A stretch of DNA of 64,000 nucleotides from DASXRU01 sp034665305 (GTDB lineage: Bacteria > Acidobacteriota > Blastocatellia > Pyrinomonadales > Pyrinomonadaceae): positions 62,001-126,000 of the forward strand of contig JAXDFZ010000016.1 in assembly GCA_034665305.1 (NCBI GenBank). The letters run 5' to 3'. Both the position numbers and the translations under genes were made by a program. Under the pieces are notes generated by a model. It ran no database searches and had not been told where the DNA came from. It was given only the letters and a program-made list of their open reading frames with translations. Positions within the stretch are counted from its first letter, which is position 1, and the number at the start of each line of letters is the position of its first letter. This document shows, piece by piece, positions 8,459 through 17,211 of the stretch.

Positions 8459-9469
8459 CTATTCAACAGCCCCGGTTCGTGGTGGGGCGGAACGCAACCG
8501 GGCTTGGGCCAGCTCGAACCCACTGCTGGCCTTCACGAAACGGGCCAAATCGGAAATTGCCGGAATGCGTTTTAGGGAAAACGGGTTGGTCTCTTTGGAG
8601 TTCAATCCCGGTTCAGTACTGACAGCAGACTGGTAACCCGCGCGCTCAACTTCCCGAATAACCCGTCCGTCGTAGTTTCCATTGGGATAGCAAAATGCGC
8701 CGGAGTCGTGCCCAATCGTCTCTGCGACGCGCCGGCGCGATTCTTGTAATTCGGTCCGAAGTCGCTCGTCAGGAATATTCGTCAGAATAGGATGAGTTAA
8801 CGTGTGCGAGGCGATCTCTACGCCATCGTTGTGCATCTCACGAGCTTGTTCCCAAGTCAGCGGTCCATATTCCTTCGGAGGTAATTCCGGAATGGTGATC
8901 TTGAGCGCGGCGGCGATGCTCGCGATAGCTTCATCCTTCACGTTGTCGTCCAGCAGTTTCAACCTTTCATTAATGCGCGCGGCCGCCTCAAAGCGCGATG
9001 AGGGGCCATTTAGATTTAGTTCAAAAGCGTGGCCCGCAACGGATATTTCGCGCTTTTCAATGCGGGTGTGAAATGTAAGGAAACGCGCTTTGTCAGTCCA
9101 GATCCAGGATCTCTGATCGACAAAGTCAGTGACGACGAAGACCGTGGCTGGCACGCCATGTTGCTTAAGTAAGGGAAAGGCAATCTCATGAGCATCGCTG
9201 AATCCGTCATCGATGGTGATTGCGGCCAACGACGATTGAACTTCTTCGCCCTCGCCGAGCTGTTTTGCTAACTGGGAAACCGTCGTGAGCGTGTAATGGG
9301 CCCGCAGATATTCCAGCTGCCGGCGAAATGCCGGGGCCGAAGTTGAAAACGCATCATCGCCCCGGCTAAAGCGGTGATACATCAGGATCAGCGCTTTATG
9401 GCGGTTCGCTTTGCGGAACGGCGCGAAGGCGCCCCCGGACGCGAGAAGATTAAGCACTGCTTGCTTCAT
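8459..9469 (-). CDS. Polysaccharide deacetylase (NodB homology)
   Basis: 336 residues from the ATG at 9469, which has GGAGAA 5 nt upstream; the longer open frame to 9565 lacks such a site. The core has MYHRF (30-34), the metal-binding TIDDGF (85-90) with the catalytic Asp pair, the EIASHTLTHP His block near residue 220, and GAFCYPNGNYD. These define a carbohydrate esterase family 4 fold that removes N-acetyl groups from glycans. No clear signal peptide is present, so it may act on lipid-linked precursors inside the cell. It overlaps the formyltransferase gene by 20 bp. Confidence 0.9.
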   Translation of the reverse strand: MKQAVLNLLASGGAFAPFRKANRHKALILMYHRFSRGDDAFSTSAPAFRRQLEYLRAHYTLTTVSQLAKQLGEGEEVQSSLAAITIDDGFSDAHEIAFPLLKQHGVPATVFVVTDFVDQRSWIWTDKARFLTFHTRIEKREISVAGHAFELNLNGPSSRFEAAARINERLKLLDDNVKDEAIASIAAALKITIPELPPKEYGPLTWEQAREMHNDGVEIASHTLTHPILTNIPDERLRTELQESRRRVAETIGHDSGAFCYPNGNYDGRVIREVERAGYQSAVSTEPGLNSKETNPFSLKRIPAISDLARFVKASSGFELAQARLRSAPPRTGAVE

Positions 9470-10349
9470 CGGTTCTCCGGGGTTCTTGATAAATGTTGAC
9501 GCTGCTTTTGAATGCCGCCCCACCGCATTCGATCTGGCGACGCCGCAAGCGCCGGCGCAATTCATTCTTCTGAGCCTTAGTTGGCAAACGATATCTCGTT
9601 CCCAATTTAGGATCCTGAGGGATTGGAGTTGCCGTGCCGGCGGCGATCAATCTCACAGACTCTGCTAACAGCGACGCACAACGGTTTTGTAGTTCCGCTT
9701 GATACTTGCTCAGGAACTGTTCGTAGTTGGGTCCATGCGCATAGTCGTAATTCAATGGCACCGTTTGCTGAAGCACGATTTTTCCACTGTCCACCTTCGA
9801 CTCGACAAAATGCACTGTGATCCCGACCTCTTGTTCTCCGTTGTAGAGTTCCCAAAAAACAGGCGGTCCTCCGCGGTACCAGGGCGCCAAACCCTGATGT
9901 ACGTTGACCGAACCGAGACGCGGTATTTTGAATACAGTTTCCTTAATGATATTCGTACCGTAGATTACGCCCAGGTCGGGAGCGGCAGCCCGCATCAGCG
10001 CCCGGGCAGAATCAGTGTGGTAATTGTCGGCCAGGTGAAGCGGCACATGCGCAGACTCGGCCATCGCACGCAGGCGGGCGCGACTGTCTTCCGTAAGGTT
10101 CATTTCCTCATCGTACGAGTTACCGAAACCCAGCAACTTCCGAGCATGGTTTCTAAGAGTGGTGACCCAGCCCTCATACTTGATCGAACGTCTGAGGGCT
10201 TCCGTCGGGCGGTACCGTCGCAAAATGTCCGTCTCGACAAAGATGCCGGCAATTACCACAGACTCAATTGCTAGCAACTGCTCCAGAGCTGCTTCACACT
10301 GTCCGTGCGTAAGGAGGATTACCCGCAATTTCGTTGTGCTCTCAGCCAC
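9450..10349 (-). CDS. Formyltransferase-family protein
   Basis: 299 residues with a formyl-transferase N-terminal (FMT-like) fold. The catalytic triad is visible: Asn149 and His151 in SVNVHQGLAPWYRGGPP and Asp187 in VESKVDSGKI. Relatives use N10-formyltetrahydrofolate to formylate amino sugars such as UDP-Ara4N, dTDP-Qui3N or dTDP-Fuc4N derivatives. The neighbouring amidotransferase and deacetylase could make the amino group that is formylated. A basic tail (RRRLRRRQ) is unusual. It overlaps the upstream asnB-like gene by 8 bp. Confidence 0.85.
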   Translation of the reverse strand: MAESTTKLRVILLTHGQCEAALEQLLAIESVVIAGIFVETDILRRYRPTEALRRSIKYEGWVTTLRNHARKLLGFGNSYDEEMNLTEDSRARLRAMAESAHVPLHLADNYHTDSARALMRAAAPDLGVIYGTNIIKETVFKIPRLGSVNVHQGLAPWYRGGPPVFWELYNGEQEVGITVHFVESKVDSGKIVLQQTVPLNYDYAHGPNYEQFLSKYQAELQNRCASLLAESVRLIAAGTATPIPQDPKLGTRYRLPTKAQKNELRRRLRRRQIECGGAAFKSSVNIYQEPRRTDEASSA

Positions 10350-12285
10350 CTACTAGCACCTCGCAGTTGTCATGAATCGGTCCGTCACTTCTTCCGCTCG
10401 AAGTGTCGGCAAATGTCCGTTGCCATAATTCAAGAATCAGCAGTGCCCATAGCGCCCACGAATGATCGCGCCGGCCACGTTCGTGTTCGTCGAGCAGCAG
10501 ATCGACGTACGCTGGCTCCAGATAACCGCGCTGCCGGGTACGCGGATCGGCAAACGTGTCGCGAATTTCATGCCGTAGCTCTTTGTTGATCCATTCTCCA
10601 ATCGGCACACCAAACCCCTGTTTCGGGCGGTGCAGTATTTCAGAAGGTACAAGGTCCTCTACCGCACGCTTGAAGATGTACTTGCTTTCGCCTCCCTTCA
10701 TTTTCAGGGAAGCGGGGATACGCGCCACAAACTCTATCAACTTGTGATCAAGTAAAGGCACGCGTGCTTCCAACGATACGGCCATGCTCATCCGATCGAC
10801 CTTCGTCAGAATGTCACCAGGGAGATACGACTTACTGTCGACGTAGAGCAATCTATCGAGCGGGTCTTGTGACCCCAGGCGCGCGGCATGGCCGCGAAGA
10901 ATGTCCGCGCCATCGCTTTTTCCCAAACGCATCTTGAAGTCCGAAGTGTAGAGACGCGGTTTATTCAGCCGCGTGAAGATCGATATGTCTTCGATATAGC
11001 GATCCAAAGGTTCGTTCGCAACCTGATGAAGATAGTTTCGCCCCCACGCGCCGTGCGGCAGTCGTCGACTTAGGGGCTGCATCACACCGTTGCGAATCAT
11101 TCGCGGCAGGTGCTCGAAACCGCTCCGCCTTGAATCCGTTGCGTAGCGCGTGTAACCGGCAAATAGTTCATCGCCGCCGTCACCGGACAGCACAACCTTC
11201 ACATGCTCGCGCGCGAGCTTTGAGACCAGATAGGTAGGAATCGCAGACTGGTCAGCGAAGGGTTCGTCGAAATGCCAAACGAGCTTATCGACGAGATTAC
11301 AGATATCAGGAGTGACAATCAGCTCACGGTGATCGGTGCCAAAGTGTTTGGCCGCCAAACGCGCATACTTCAACTCGTCATGGCTATCTTCGCGAAAACC
11401 AATCGAGAACGTCTTCACAGGTTCGCCCGTATGACGTGACATGAGACCAACTACCGCGCTCGAATCCACACCGCCGGAAAGAAAAGCGCCCAACGGAACG
11501 TCGGCCACCAATCGGATCCGCACTGCTTCATCAAGCAAGCCACGCAACTCTTCCAAATAGTCTCGCTCGTGGCGAACTGGCTCCGACGATTGGTCCTCGT
11601 AGTTGAAATCCCAGTACTCGGCAACACGCGCCTGTCCATCTTTAAAAGTAAGGTGATGGCCCGGAGGTAACTTATGCACGTCGCGAAAAATCGTGAGGGG
11701 GTCAGGCACATAACCTAAAGTAAGATAGGCGTCCAGCGCTTCCTCGCTTATATCGGCCGCAAACTCGGGATGCTCTCGCAACGCCTTTAGCTCAGAGCCA
11801 AAGATTAGGGTGCCTCGTTTTGTAAAACTGTAGTACAACGGTTTTTTTCCAACCCGATCGCGAGCGAGGAAAAGTTTCTGTTCACGAGCATCCCATATGG
11901 CGAAGGCAAACATTCCGCGCAAGTGGTCAACGCATTTGACGCCGTACTCTTCATAGGCATGAACAACAGCTTCCGTATCGCATCGGGTTTGAAAACGGTG
12001 GCCCTGCGCCTCCAGCGTTTTTTGCAACTCCAGAAAATTGTAGACCTCGCCATTGAAAACAATCGTCACCGCTCTGTCGCAACCCGACAGTGGTTGCTGG
12101 CCACCAGCGAGGTCAATTATTGACAACCGACGCATGCCTAATGCGACTGGACCTGCGACAAACGTGCCCTGGTGATCGGGCCCACGATGGGCAATTGCCC
12201 GGCACATCTTATCGAGCACAAGCATGGTGTCTTCGCCATTGCTGGCGAAGTCTTGCTGGCTAATAAAACCGGTGATGCCGCACAT
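10342..12285 (-). CDS. asnB: Asparagine synthase-type amidotransferase (exosortase-associated kind)
   Basis: 647 residues. Cys2 at the N-terminus (MCGITGFISQ) is the glutaminase nucleophile of the class II GATase domain (about 1-210). The C-terminal synthetase domain has the ATP-pyrophosphatase loop LSGGVDSSAVVGL near residue 270 and VVLSGDGGDELFAGYTRY. Glutamine gives ammonia for amidation of a carboxylate. AsnB paralogues in polysaccharide loci often amidate uronic acids rather than aspartate. Gap to the upstream GT2 gene is 21 bp. A second paralogue sits at 28079. Confidence 0.9.
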   Translation of the reverse strand: MCGITGFISQQDFASNGEDTMLVLDKMCRAIAHRGPDHQGTFVAGPVALGMRRLSIIDLAGGQQPLSGCDRAVTIVFNGEVYNFLELQKTLEAQGHRFQTRCDTEAVVHAYEEYGVKCVDHLRGMFAFAIWDAREQKLFLARDRVGKKPLYYSFTKRGTLIFGSELKALREHPEFAADISEEALDAYLTLGYVPDPLTIFRDVHKLPPGHHLTFKDGQARVAEYWDFNYEDQSSEPVRHERDYLEELRGLLDEAVRIRLVADVPLGAFLSGGVDSSAVVGLMSRHTGEPVKTFSIGFREDSHDELKYARLAAKHFGTDHRELIVTPDICNLVDKLVWHFDEPFADQSAIPTYLVSKLAREHVKVVLSGDGGDELFAGYTRYATDSRRSGFEHLPRMIRNGVMQPLSRRLPHGAWGRNYLHQVANEPLDRYIEDISIFTRLNKPRLYTSDFKMRLGKSDGADILRGHAARLGSQDPLDRLLYVDSKSYLPGDILTKVDRMSMAVSLEARVPLLDHKLIEFVARIPASLKMKGGESKYIFKRAVEDLVPSEILHRPKQGFGVPIGEWINKELRHEIRDTFADPRTRQRGYLEPAYVDLLLDEHERGRRDHSWALWALLILELWQRTFADTSSGRSDGPIHDNCEVLVGG

Positions 12286-12306
12286 TCTAGTTTCCTGACT
12301 GGTGTA

Positions 12307-13524
12307 CTAAAGGCTTGTGTTGCTGGGCGTGATGGTCCGCGTTCCAGGTGATGCCATCACCGTTTCACGAATTGGCTCCCAGCGCGCATACCGCTCACCG
12401 CGCATAAATTTGTAGCAGGCAAACAATGAAGCAAGGTTGGCGAGTACGAAATAGTGCGGTAATGCCAGCAAGCGGCTCCGCACTCCGGCGCTCTCAAGTA
12501 GCCAGGCGCCGACCGCTGCCAGATAGAAGGCCAACTGGGCGCACAAGACTGCCAACCAAAGCAATGACCCGACGGCCGCCGCTATTGCAACGGACGTCAA
12601 AAAACTGAGAATCAGGAAGATCGGCACTAGATAACGCATTACCTTATGCGATAGAAGTTGCACCGCATAAAAACCACTGCGGAGTGGGTTCAACATAGCG
12701 CGATGACGCCACAAGTCTGTAAAAGTTTGAGCAATGACTCGCACTCGCATTTTCATTTCGTTGCGTGAGCGCTGATTTGTCTCTTCCGTACAGATAGCGT
12801 TCGGCTCGTAAACCGCTCGTAATCCTTGTTCGACCATCTTTGTGGCCACTATGAAGTCGCTGCAGGCCTCGTGATAAAGAGGCACATAAGCCGAACGGCG
12901 CACCGCGTAGAGGCAACCGGACGCCCCGATCAAAGAACCCGCACGGCTTTCGTGACGCTTGAGAAACGTTTCGTAATCCCAATAGGAACGAGCACCAGTC
13001 CCAACCGCTGAGTCGGCGGGATCTACATACACCAGGCGGCCGGCAACGCAACCGACTTGAGAGTCAGCGAAGCTCGGCATGATTACCTGCAGAACGTTTG
13101 ACTGGTAGTGACTGGTGGCATCGGAGAAAAGGATTATTTCGCCAGTGCTATTTTCAACCGCAGAGTTTTGCGCGGCCGTTTTTCCCAAACGCTCCGGCTG
13201 GACCACAAGGCGCACGCCGCGCCCCGCGAAGTCCCTTGCAATTTCGTTGGTGCGGTCCGTCGAACAATCAGAAGCCACGACGACTTCGACAAGATCTCTG
13301 GGATAATCGAGTAGCAATGTGTTTTCAAGCTTAGCTACCAGAGCGCTTTCTTCATTGTATGCAGTGATGATGATGCTGACTGTAGGAGTGCATTCGCCAT
13401 GTCGCACAATCCGTGGCCGTATCTTACTTATGACAAAAACCAGAATGGGGTAGCCGGCATAGGTATAGACGAGCGCCGCCGCGCTCACCCAAAAGACCGT
13501 CTCTAAAGCGACAATCAAGTTCAT
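12307..13524 (-). CDS. Membrane-bound family 2 glycosyltransferase
   Basis: 405 residues from the ATG at 13524 (a TTG two codons earlier is an alternative). One N-terminal helix (about 5-27) is followed by a GT-A domain with VSIIITAYNEE, VASDCSTDRTNE and the LFSDAT metal site, then about four C-terminal helices (from about residue 300). This topology matches processive or lipid-acceptor GT2 enzymes with a cytoplasmic active site. The classical QxxRW is replaced by a QRSRNEMKMRVR-type segment. It follows the O-antigen ligase-like gene by 11 bp. Confidence 0.85.
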   Translation of the reverse strand: MNLIVALETVFWVSAAALVYTYAGYPILVFVISKIRPRIVRHGECTPTVSIIITAYNEESALVAKLENTLLLDYPRDLVEVVVASDCSTDRTNEIARDFAGRGVRLVVQPERLGKTAAQNSAVENSTGEIILFSDATSHYQSNVLQVIMPSFADSQVGCVAGRLVYVDPADSAVGTGARSYWDYETFLKRHESRAGSLIGASGCLYAVRRSAYVPLYHEACSDFIVATKMVEQGLRAVYEPNAICTEETNQRSRNEMKMRVRVIAQTFTDLWRHRAMLNPLRSGFYAVQLLSHKVMRYLVPIFLILSFLTSVAIAAAVGSLLWLAVLCAQLAFYLAAVGAWLLESAGVRSRLLALPHYFVLANLASLFACYKFMRGERYARWEPIRETVMASPGTRTITPSNTSL

Positions 13525-13535
13525 GATCAAAAGGT

Positions 13536-15020
13536 TCAGCCGACGGTTTCAACTTCAGGAAAGCCGTGAGCGGTTGCTCGCTCAGGTGGACTCGTTCTGC
13601 GAGTCTTTTTACTGTCCAAGACGATTTCTCGTCCTGTTTCCGCTTCATAAATCCGCCGCAGACATACTGCGTAACCCACCAGGTAATACACGTACCAGAG
13701 ATAAGCCACTGACGCGAAGAAGCTGGAGAACATGTATCCCAATAGAGATGCCTGCAACGCAATCGCCAGGTAGTAGGTGGGATTCCCGCGGCCGGTAGTT
13801 TCGCGCACTACCTGGCCGAGGCGTCTAAGTGGCGTGACGATAAACATTGTGTACACAACCAGCGCCGCCAATCCCATTTCGGCCGCTACTTGTGTATAGG
13901 CATTATGGCTAACAAGTTCCCGAATCGAGACGTTATGAAAATTACCCATGCCAATCCCGAAGAGAGGGTGGCTCAATGCTGTCCAGATTGAGCGGTAGAG
14001 GATCTCTCGCCGCATGTCAGATGAACCGACCGCATCAAGGCTGGGCATGAAGATCGAGGCGAGGCGTAGCGCATAGTTGCCAGGAGCGAATAACAACAGG
14101 CCGATCAAAAGAATCAACCCGCAAACCGTTATCGTTAACCTCTGGCGTCGTCCAATTTTCCAAGCCATGAACGCCAGGACTGCCAACAACCCTACAAACC
14201 CGCCGCGCGAATATGTCAGCACTATGGCTGCCATCATGAGCAAGGCACAGGCGCCGAAAAAAACCTTCTTCGCTGCGCCGCGGGCACCGAAAAAAAAGGC
14301 GAGGGCGATTGGGACACTGGTAACGAGGAATAGGGCCATATCGTTTGAGTTCCCAAAAATCCCGCTGCCTCTTCCACCAATCCGGTAACCCTCAACGGTG
14401 GTCAGATTCAGTCTGTAATCATTCATAGCACCCAGACTTAACCAAGTGGCGACAATCAGCGTCAGGAAAAGCATGGCCCTGAGCCGACTCTCTGTCCGCA
14501 CGACATTAACGATGACGATGAAGATTACGAGGCAACGTATGAAGGTATCTCCAAAGGTATGCCACGCTTCAGAGGGACTCAGTGCGAAAGGGATTGAGAG
14601 CAGACCGGCAAGACCTAGTAGCAATACGAGGTTAATCTCGCGCGGTCGCGCAGTTAGAACACCTTCGACGGTTAGCTGAGAAGCGATGAATATGGCCAGC
14701 GTCATCACGCCAACGATCAGGGCGAGAGATGAAGTTAGTGGAGAGGGATAAAACTCTGCTGGCCGGGCGTAAAGCACCACGGTAAATAGAAACAGTCCTA
14801 CGTAAGTAAAACCGTGTCCGCGCTTCAGAATCCCCTTAACAGCCTCGCTCTTACGAGTTTCAACGTCCCCTACAGATTCCTCAGTCTTCCTATTTGAGTC
14901 AGACACTTTTTTCAAAGTGTAGGAATCTCGAAGAACTGGTAAAAGATTAGCGGGCCCGGCATCGCGGGGTCGGCGGACAGGTTCATAATCTGATTTGCGG
15001 CTTCTCCACATCTCGATCAC
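13536..15020 (-). CDS. O-antigen ligase / Wzy-C family membrane protein
   Basis: 494 residues, with a GTG at 15020 or an ATG at 15011 as start. A polar N-terminus of about 65 residues precedes roughly 12 membrane segments. The Wzy_C/O-antigen-ligase hallmark is a periplasmic loop with SHPLFGIGMGNFHN and VSHNAYTQVAAEMG around residue 340-390, and the conserved LTYSRGGFVG block before it. Members polymerise or ligate lipid-linked glycans in the periplasm. It opens the nine-gene operon that runs to 4295. A second family member is at 19162. Confidence 0.85.
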   Translation of the reverse strand: MIEMWRSRKSDYEPVRRPRDAGPANLLPVLRDSYTLKKVSDSNRKTEESVGDVETRKSEAVKGILKRGHGFTYVGLFLFTVVLYARPAEFYPSPLTSSLALIVGVMTLAIFIASQLTVEGVLTARPREINLVLLLGLAGLLSIPFALSPSEAWHTFGDTFIRCLVIFIVIVNVVRTESRLRAMLFLTLIVATWLSLGAMNDYRLNLTTVEGYRIGGRGSGIFGNSNDMALFLVTSVPIALAFFFGARGAAKKVFFGACALLMMAAIVLTYSRGGFVGLLAVLAFMAWKIGRRQRLTITVCGLILLIGLLLFAPGNYALRLASIFMPSLDAVGSSDMRREILYRSIWTALSHPLFGIGMGNFHNVSIRELVSHNAYTQVAAEMGLAALVVYTMFIVTPLRRLGQVVRETTGRGNPTYYLAIALQASLLGYMFSSFFASVAYLWYVYYLVGYAVCLRRIYEAETGREIVLDSKKTRRTSPPERATAHGFPEVETVG

Positions 15021-15053
15021 TGTGCGGCTTAATACCTATTGCTAAAACTAAGT

Positions 15054-15089
15054 TCCGGTGATCGTCGTTAGGTTACGTCGATCACCGGA
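15054..15089 (-). terminator. Hairpin after the sigma-like gene
   Basis: An 11-bp perfect inverted repeat (TCCGGTGATCG / CGATCACCGGA) with a 14-nt loop lies 26 bp beyond the stop of the sigma-like gene and 34 bp before the next operon. The stretch after it (ACTTAGTTTTAG, minus strand) is only mildly T-rich, so it may be a weak terminator or an operator. Confidence 0.5.
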
Positions 15090-15115
15090 CTGAAACTGAT
15101 CAAACTATCAGGTGG

Positions 15116-16264
15116 TCAAACAGCGATGCCCTCTTCGTTTTCGATAACTAATGCGCGAACGCGGCGACGCAAAGCTGATTCAAAGCGCCGCGCCTCCTCC
15201 ACCTCGGTAAACGAAAGCGCGCGCAACTCTTGTTCAATACGCCGGCGATAATCTGATACGAGGGAATCCGAAACGCCCAGAACCGCAGCGACTTCCAGTT
15301 GCGTGGCATGGTCAGGACTTAGATAACAGTGCCATAGCACACCCAGCATGCGATTATATTGCTTTACCTTTCCTCTAACAGTGCCATGAAGGTTCTTCAG
15401 AAATCGATCGACAAAGCCGGCAGCTTCATCTTCCGACTCACGCCTTAGCAGGGATTGTTCGGGGTTCTCGCATCCGTCGACCGGTTCAAAGCGGCTGCTA
15501 TCGCTTTCACCATCGTCGCCGCCGAGGGGTACGAGGTAAATGTCCATAACAGGCAAGCGTGACATTACGAGTCCGCGGAGAGCACGCACATCGACCGGCG
15601 CATCGACCGCATCAAGCACAGAGATGATAAGATCTTCCAGATCCGAGTTGCTGATAACCACCTGCGAATCACCGGTGCACCCCACCATGCGAGTATCGCG
15701 CTGACGCACCGGAACCATCTGCACCCGCTGCTCCAGATCATGCGAATTGCGTCCCGATTTCCCATCAGCCCATTCACTCAGGCCGTAGACTCGATCGGCA
15801 AGCCGTCTATGCTGTTCCTCATTCCTGCCGCTGGAATCAAAGCGTTTAAAATTGGCGCTCGACTGAATCAAAGTAGAAATGCGTCTGGCCAGGCGGTAGC
15901 TCTCCGGATGCCGTTTTCGGAGCTCGGCGGTAAGCAGGTTAGTTAATTCAATCTGCCCTATTTCGCATTCAACTTCCGCATCGGTCATTTCCGTATCCAG
16001 ATAGTGCTGAAAACGGCCTTTACTCAGAAGTTGCACAAATAACTCCTGGGTCAGATCTGTGTAGGCATTTCCCGCGCCCTCCTCAACAAGGAGACCGGCG
16101 CTGCGCGATGCTCGCACCAGGGGATGATGGCTCACCACCCGATGCAGTTCAGACCACAGACGGTTAACATCGGAGCTGCGCAAACTCTCGATCCAGTGAC
16201 CCGCCCGTGCTTGTCGCTCCGCAGCGGCTCGTGTTAAGCGAAGCTCTTCTCTGATAGCGCTCAT
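15116..16264 (-). CDS. Sigma-70-like regulator with region-4 helix-turn-helix
   Basis: 382 residues from the ATG at 16264; a TTG start at 16339 is possible but has no ribosome site. Near residue 70 an AYTDLTQELFVQLL segment resembles sigma region 2. The C-terminal third (about 310-350) has QLEVAAVLGVSDSLVSDYRRRIEQELRAL, a good sigma region-4 or LuxR-type helix-turn-helix. The protein is twice as long as an ECF sigma factor, with an acidic middle part (GGDDGESDSS). It sits directly upstream of the nine-gene operon and is divergent from a zinc-finger anti-sigma-like gene. It is probably the local regulator of polysaccharide genes, but the match to sigma factors is by motif only. Confidence 0.6.
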   Translation of the reverse strand: MSAIREELRLTRAAAERQARAGHWIESLRSSDVNRLWSELHRVVSHHPLVRASRSAGLLVEEGAGNAYTDLTQELFVQLLSKGRFQHYLDTEMTDAEVECEIGQIELTNLLTAELRKRHPESYRLARRISTLIQSSANFKRFDSSGRNEEQHRRLADRVYGLSEWADGKSGRNSHDLEQRVQMVPVRQRDTRMVGCTGDSQVVISNSDLEDLIISVLDAVDAPVDVRALRGLVMSRLPVMDIYLVPLGGDDGESDSSRFEPVDGCENPEQSLLRRESEDEAAGFVDRFLKNLHGTVRGKVKQYNRMLGVLWHCYLSPDHATQLEVAAVLGVSDSLVSDYRRRIEQELRALSFTEVEEARRFESALRRRVRALVIENEEGIAV

Positions 16265-16677
16265 CGTCGAATCTTTCGTTTGCTTGTTAGTAAGTGGTTT
16301 CACGTTAAGTGCCTCGGCGAGCGAGATAGCAGGTGGCAATGGAGGTGGACGCTCTTAAGGCCGAATTCGTGTTGGGAACTGCTGGGAGGCGGCGTCCGCG
16401 TGGAAGCCAGGATTTAGCGGGACTTGTCGAGATCTCAGACGATCTTCTCAGGTGGGCCATTCGCTCTGGCCAGAAGGAACGAAACCGATCATTTGCAGAA
16501 CACTCTTTTAGGCTTGCGCGTGGCTACGTCATGCTCTGTGGCTGCTTTACTCTGCGGAGATTGGAGGTGAAAGCCTGGGATGTTCAATTGACGGGTGCTT
16601 TTGCAGCTCAAGGACATGGAGTCTTGGGAGGCTCCCGCGACCAAAACGGATGGTAACAGCAAAGCTAAGATTGAGCA

Positions 16678-16748
16678 ACAAGTTTTTACAACTAGCTGTG
16701 AGGGCTGGTTTTACGGGCGTTTTCAGTTAAAACGGTGTAAAAACTTGT
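16678..16748. repeat. Inverted repeat in the divergent regulatory gap
   Basis: A perfect 12-bp inverted pair, ACAAGTTTTTAC (16678-16689) and GTAAAAACTTGT (16737-16748), flanks a 47-bp centre that itself has GTTTTAC and GTTAAAAC half-matches. It lies between the sigma-like gene and the anti-sigma-like gene at 16897 and could be an operator or promoter element. The remainder of 16265-16896 shows no supported gene. Confidence 0.5.
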
Positions 16749-16896
16749 GGAACAACGCGCGCATTGCCATTTTCAGAAGGTAATCAAGTTAGAATTCGCG
16801 AAGTTTTCGTCACGGTGCTTTGCTCGTCCCCTCCGCTTAAGGATTGTTACCGATGAGAGGTAACGAGGTAATGAGCCGCATACAAAGGGGCACGGA

Positions 16897-17211
16897 ATGA
16901 AAAATCCACGCACATACAGCAAACAGAGAATCTGCCCGTCAGAACAACACCTGCTGCAATATTTATCGGCCCCCCTGTCGTCGGATGAAAATGCGAAGGA
17001 GATTTGGCAGCATCTGCGCGGTTGCGACTTCTGCGGCGCAGAGGCCGCTCTCCTCTCTAAATATCCGGTTCAAACCGAAAAAGTTACGACGCCGAAAATG
17101 CCTGAGGCCCTTCGAGTGCTTGCAGAGGCATTGCTTGCTAATCATCTTCCGCCTATTGCGAGTCTGACGATACCGAACGAGAAGCTCGGTGTCTCAGGTC
17201 CCATCCATTAG
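16897..17211 (+). CDS. Small zinc-finger anti-sigma-like protein
   Basis: 104 residues. Cys13, His39, Cys43 and Cys46 (CPSEQHLL ... HLRGCDFCGAEAALL) form the H-x3-C-x2-C pattern of zf-HC2 anti-sigma factors. Unlike most of them it has no membrane segment, so it would be a soluble regulator. It faces away from the sigma-like gene at 15116. The natural partner is that protein, but this is inference from position. The gene ends 4 bp inside the convergent acyl-CoA ligase gene. Confidence 0.65.
   Translation: MKNPRTYSKQRICPSEQHLLQYLSAPLSSDENAKEIWQHLRGCDFCGAEAALLSKYPVQTEKVTTPKMPEALRVLAEALLANHLPPIASLTIPNEKLGVSGPIH

Noticed and set aside
16333..16656. Plus-strand 107-codon open frame between the sigma-like and anti-sigma-like genes
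   Set aside because: No ribosome site, no recognisable domain, and it lies within the regulatory gap; treated as chance.
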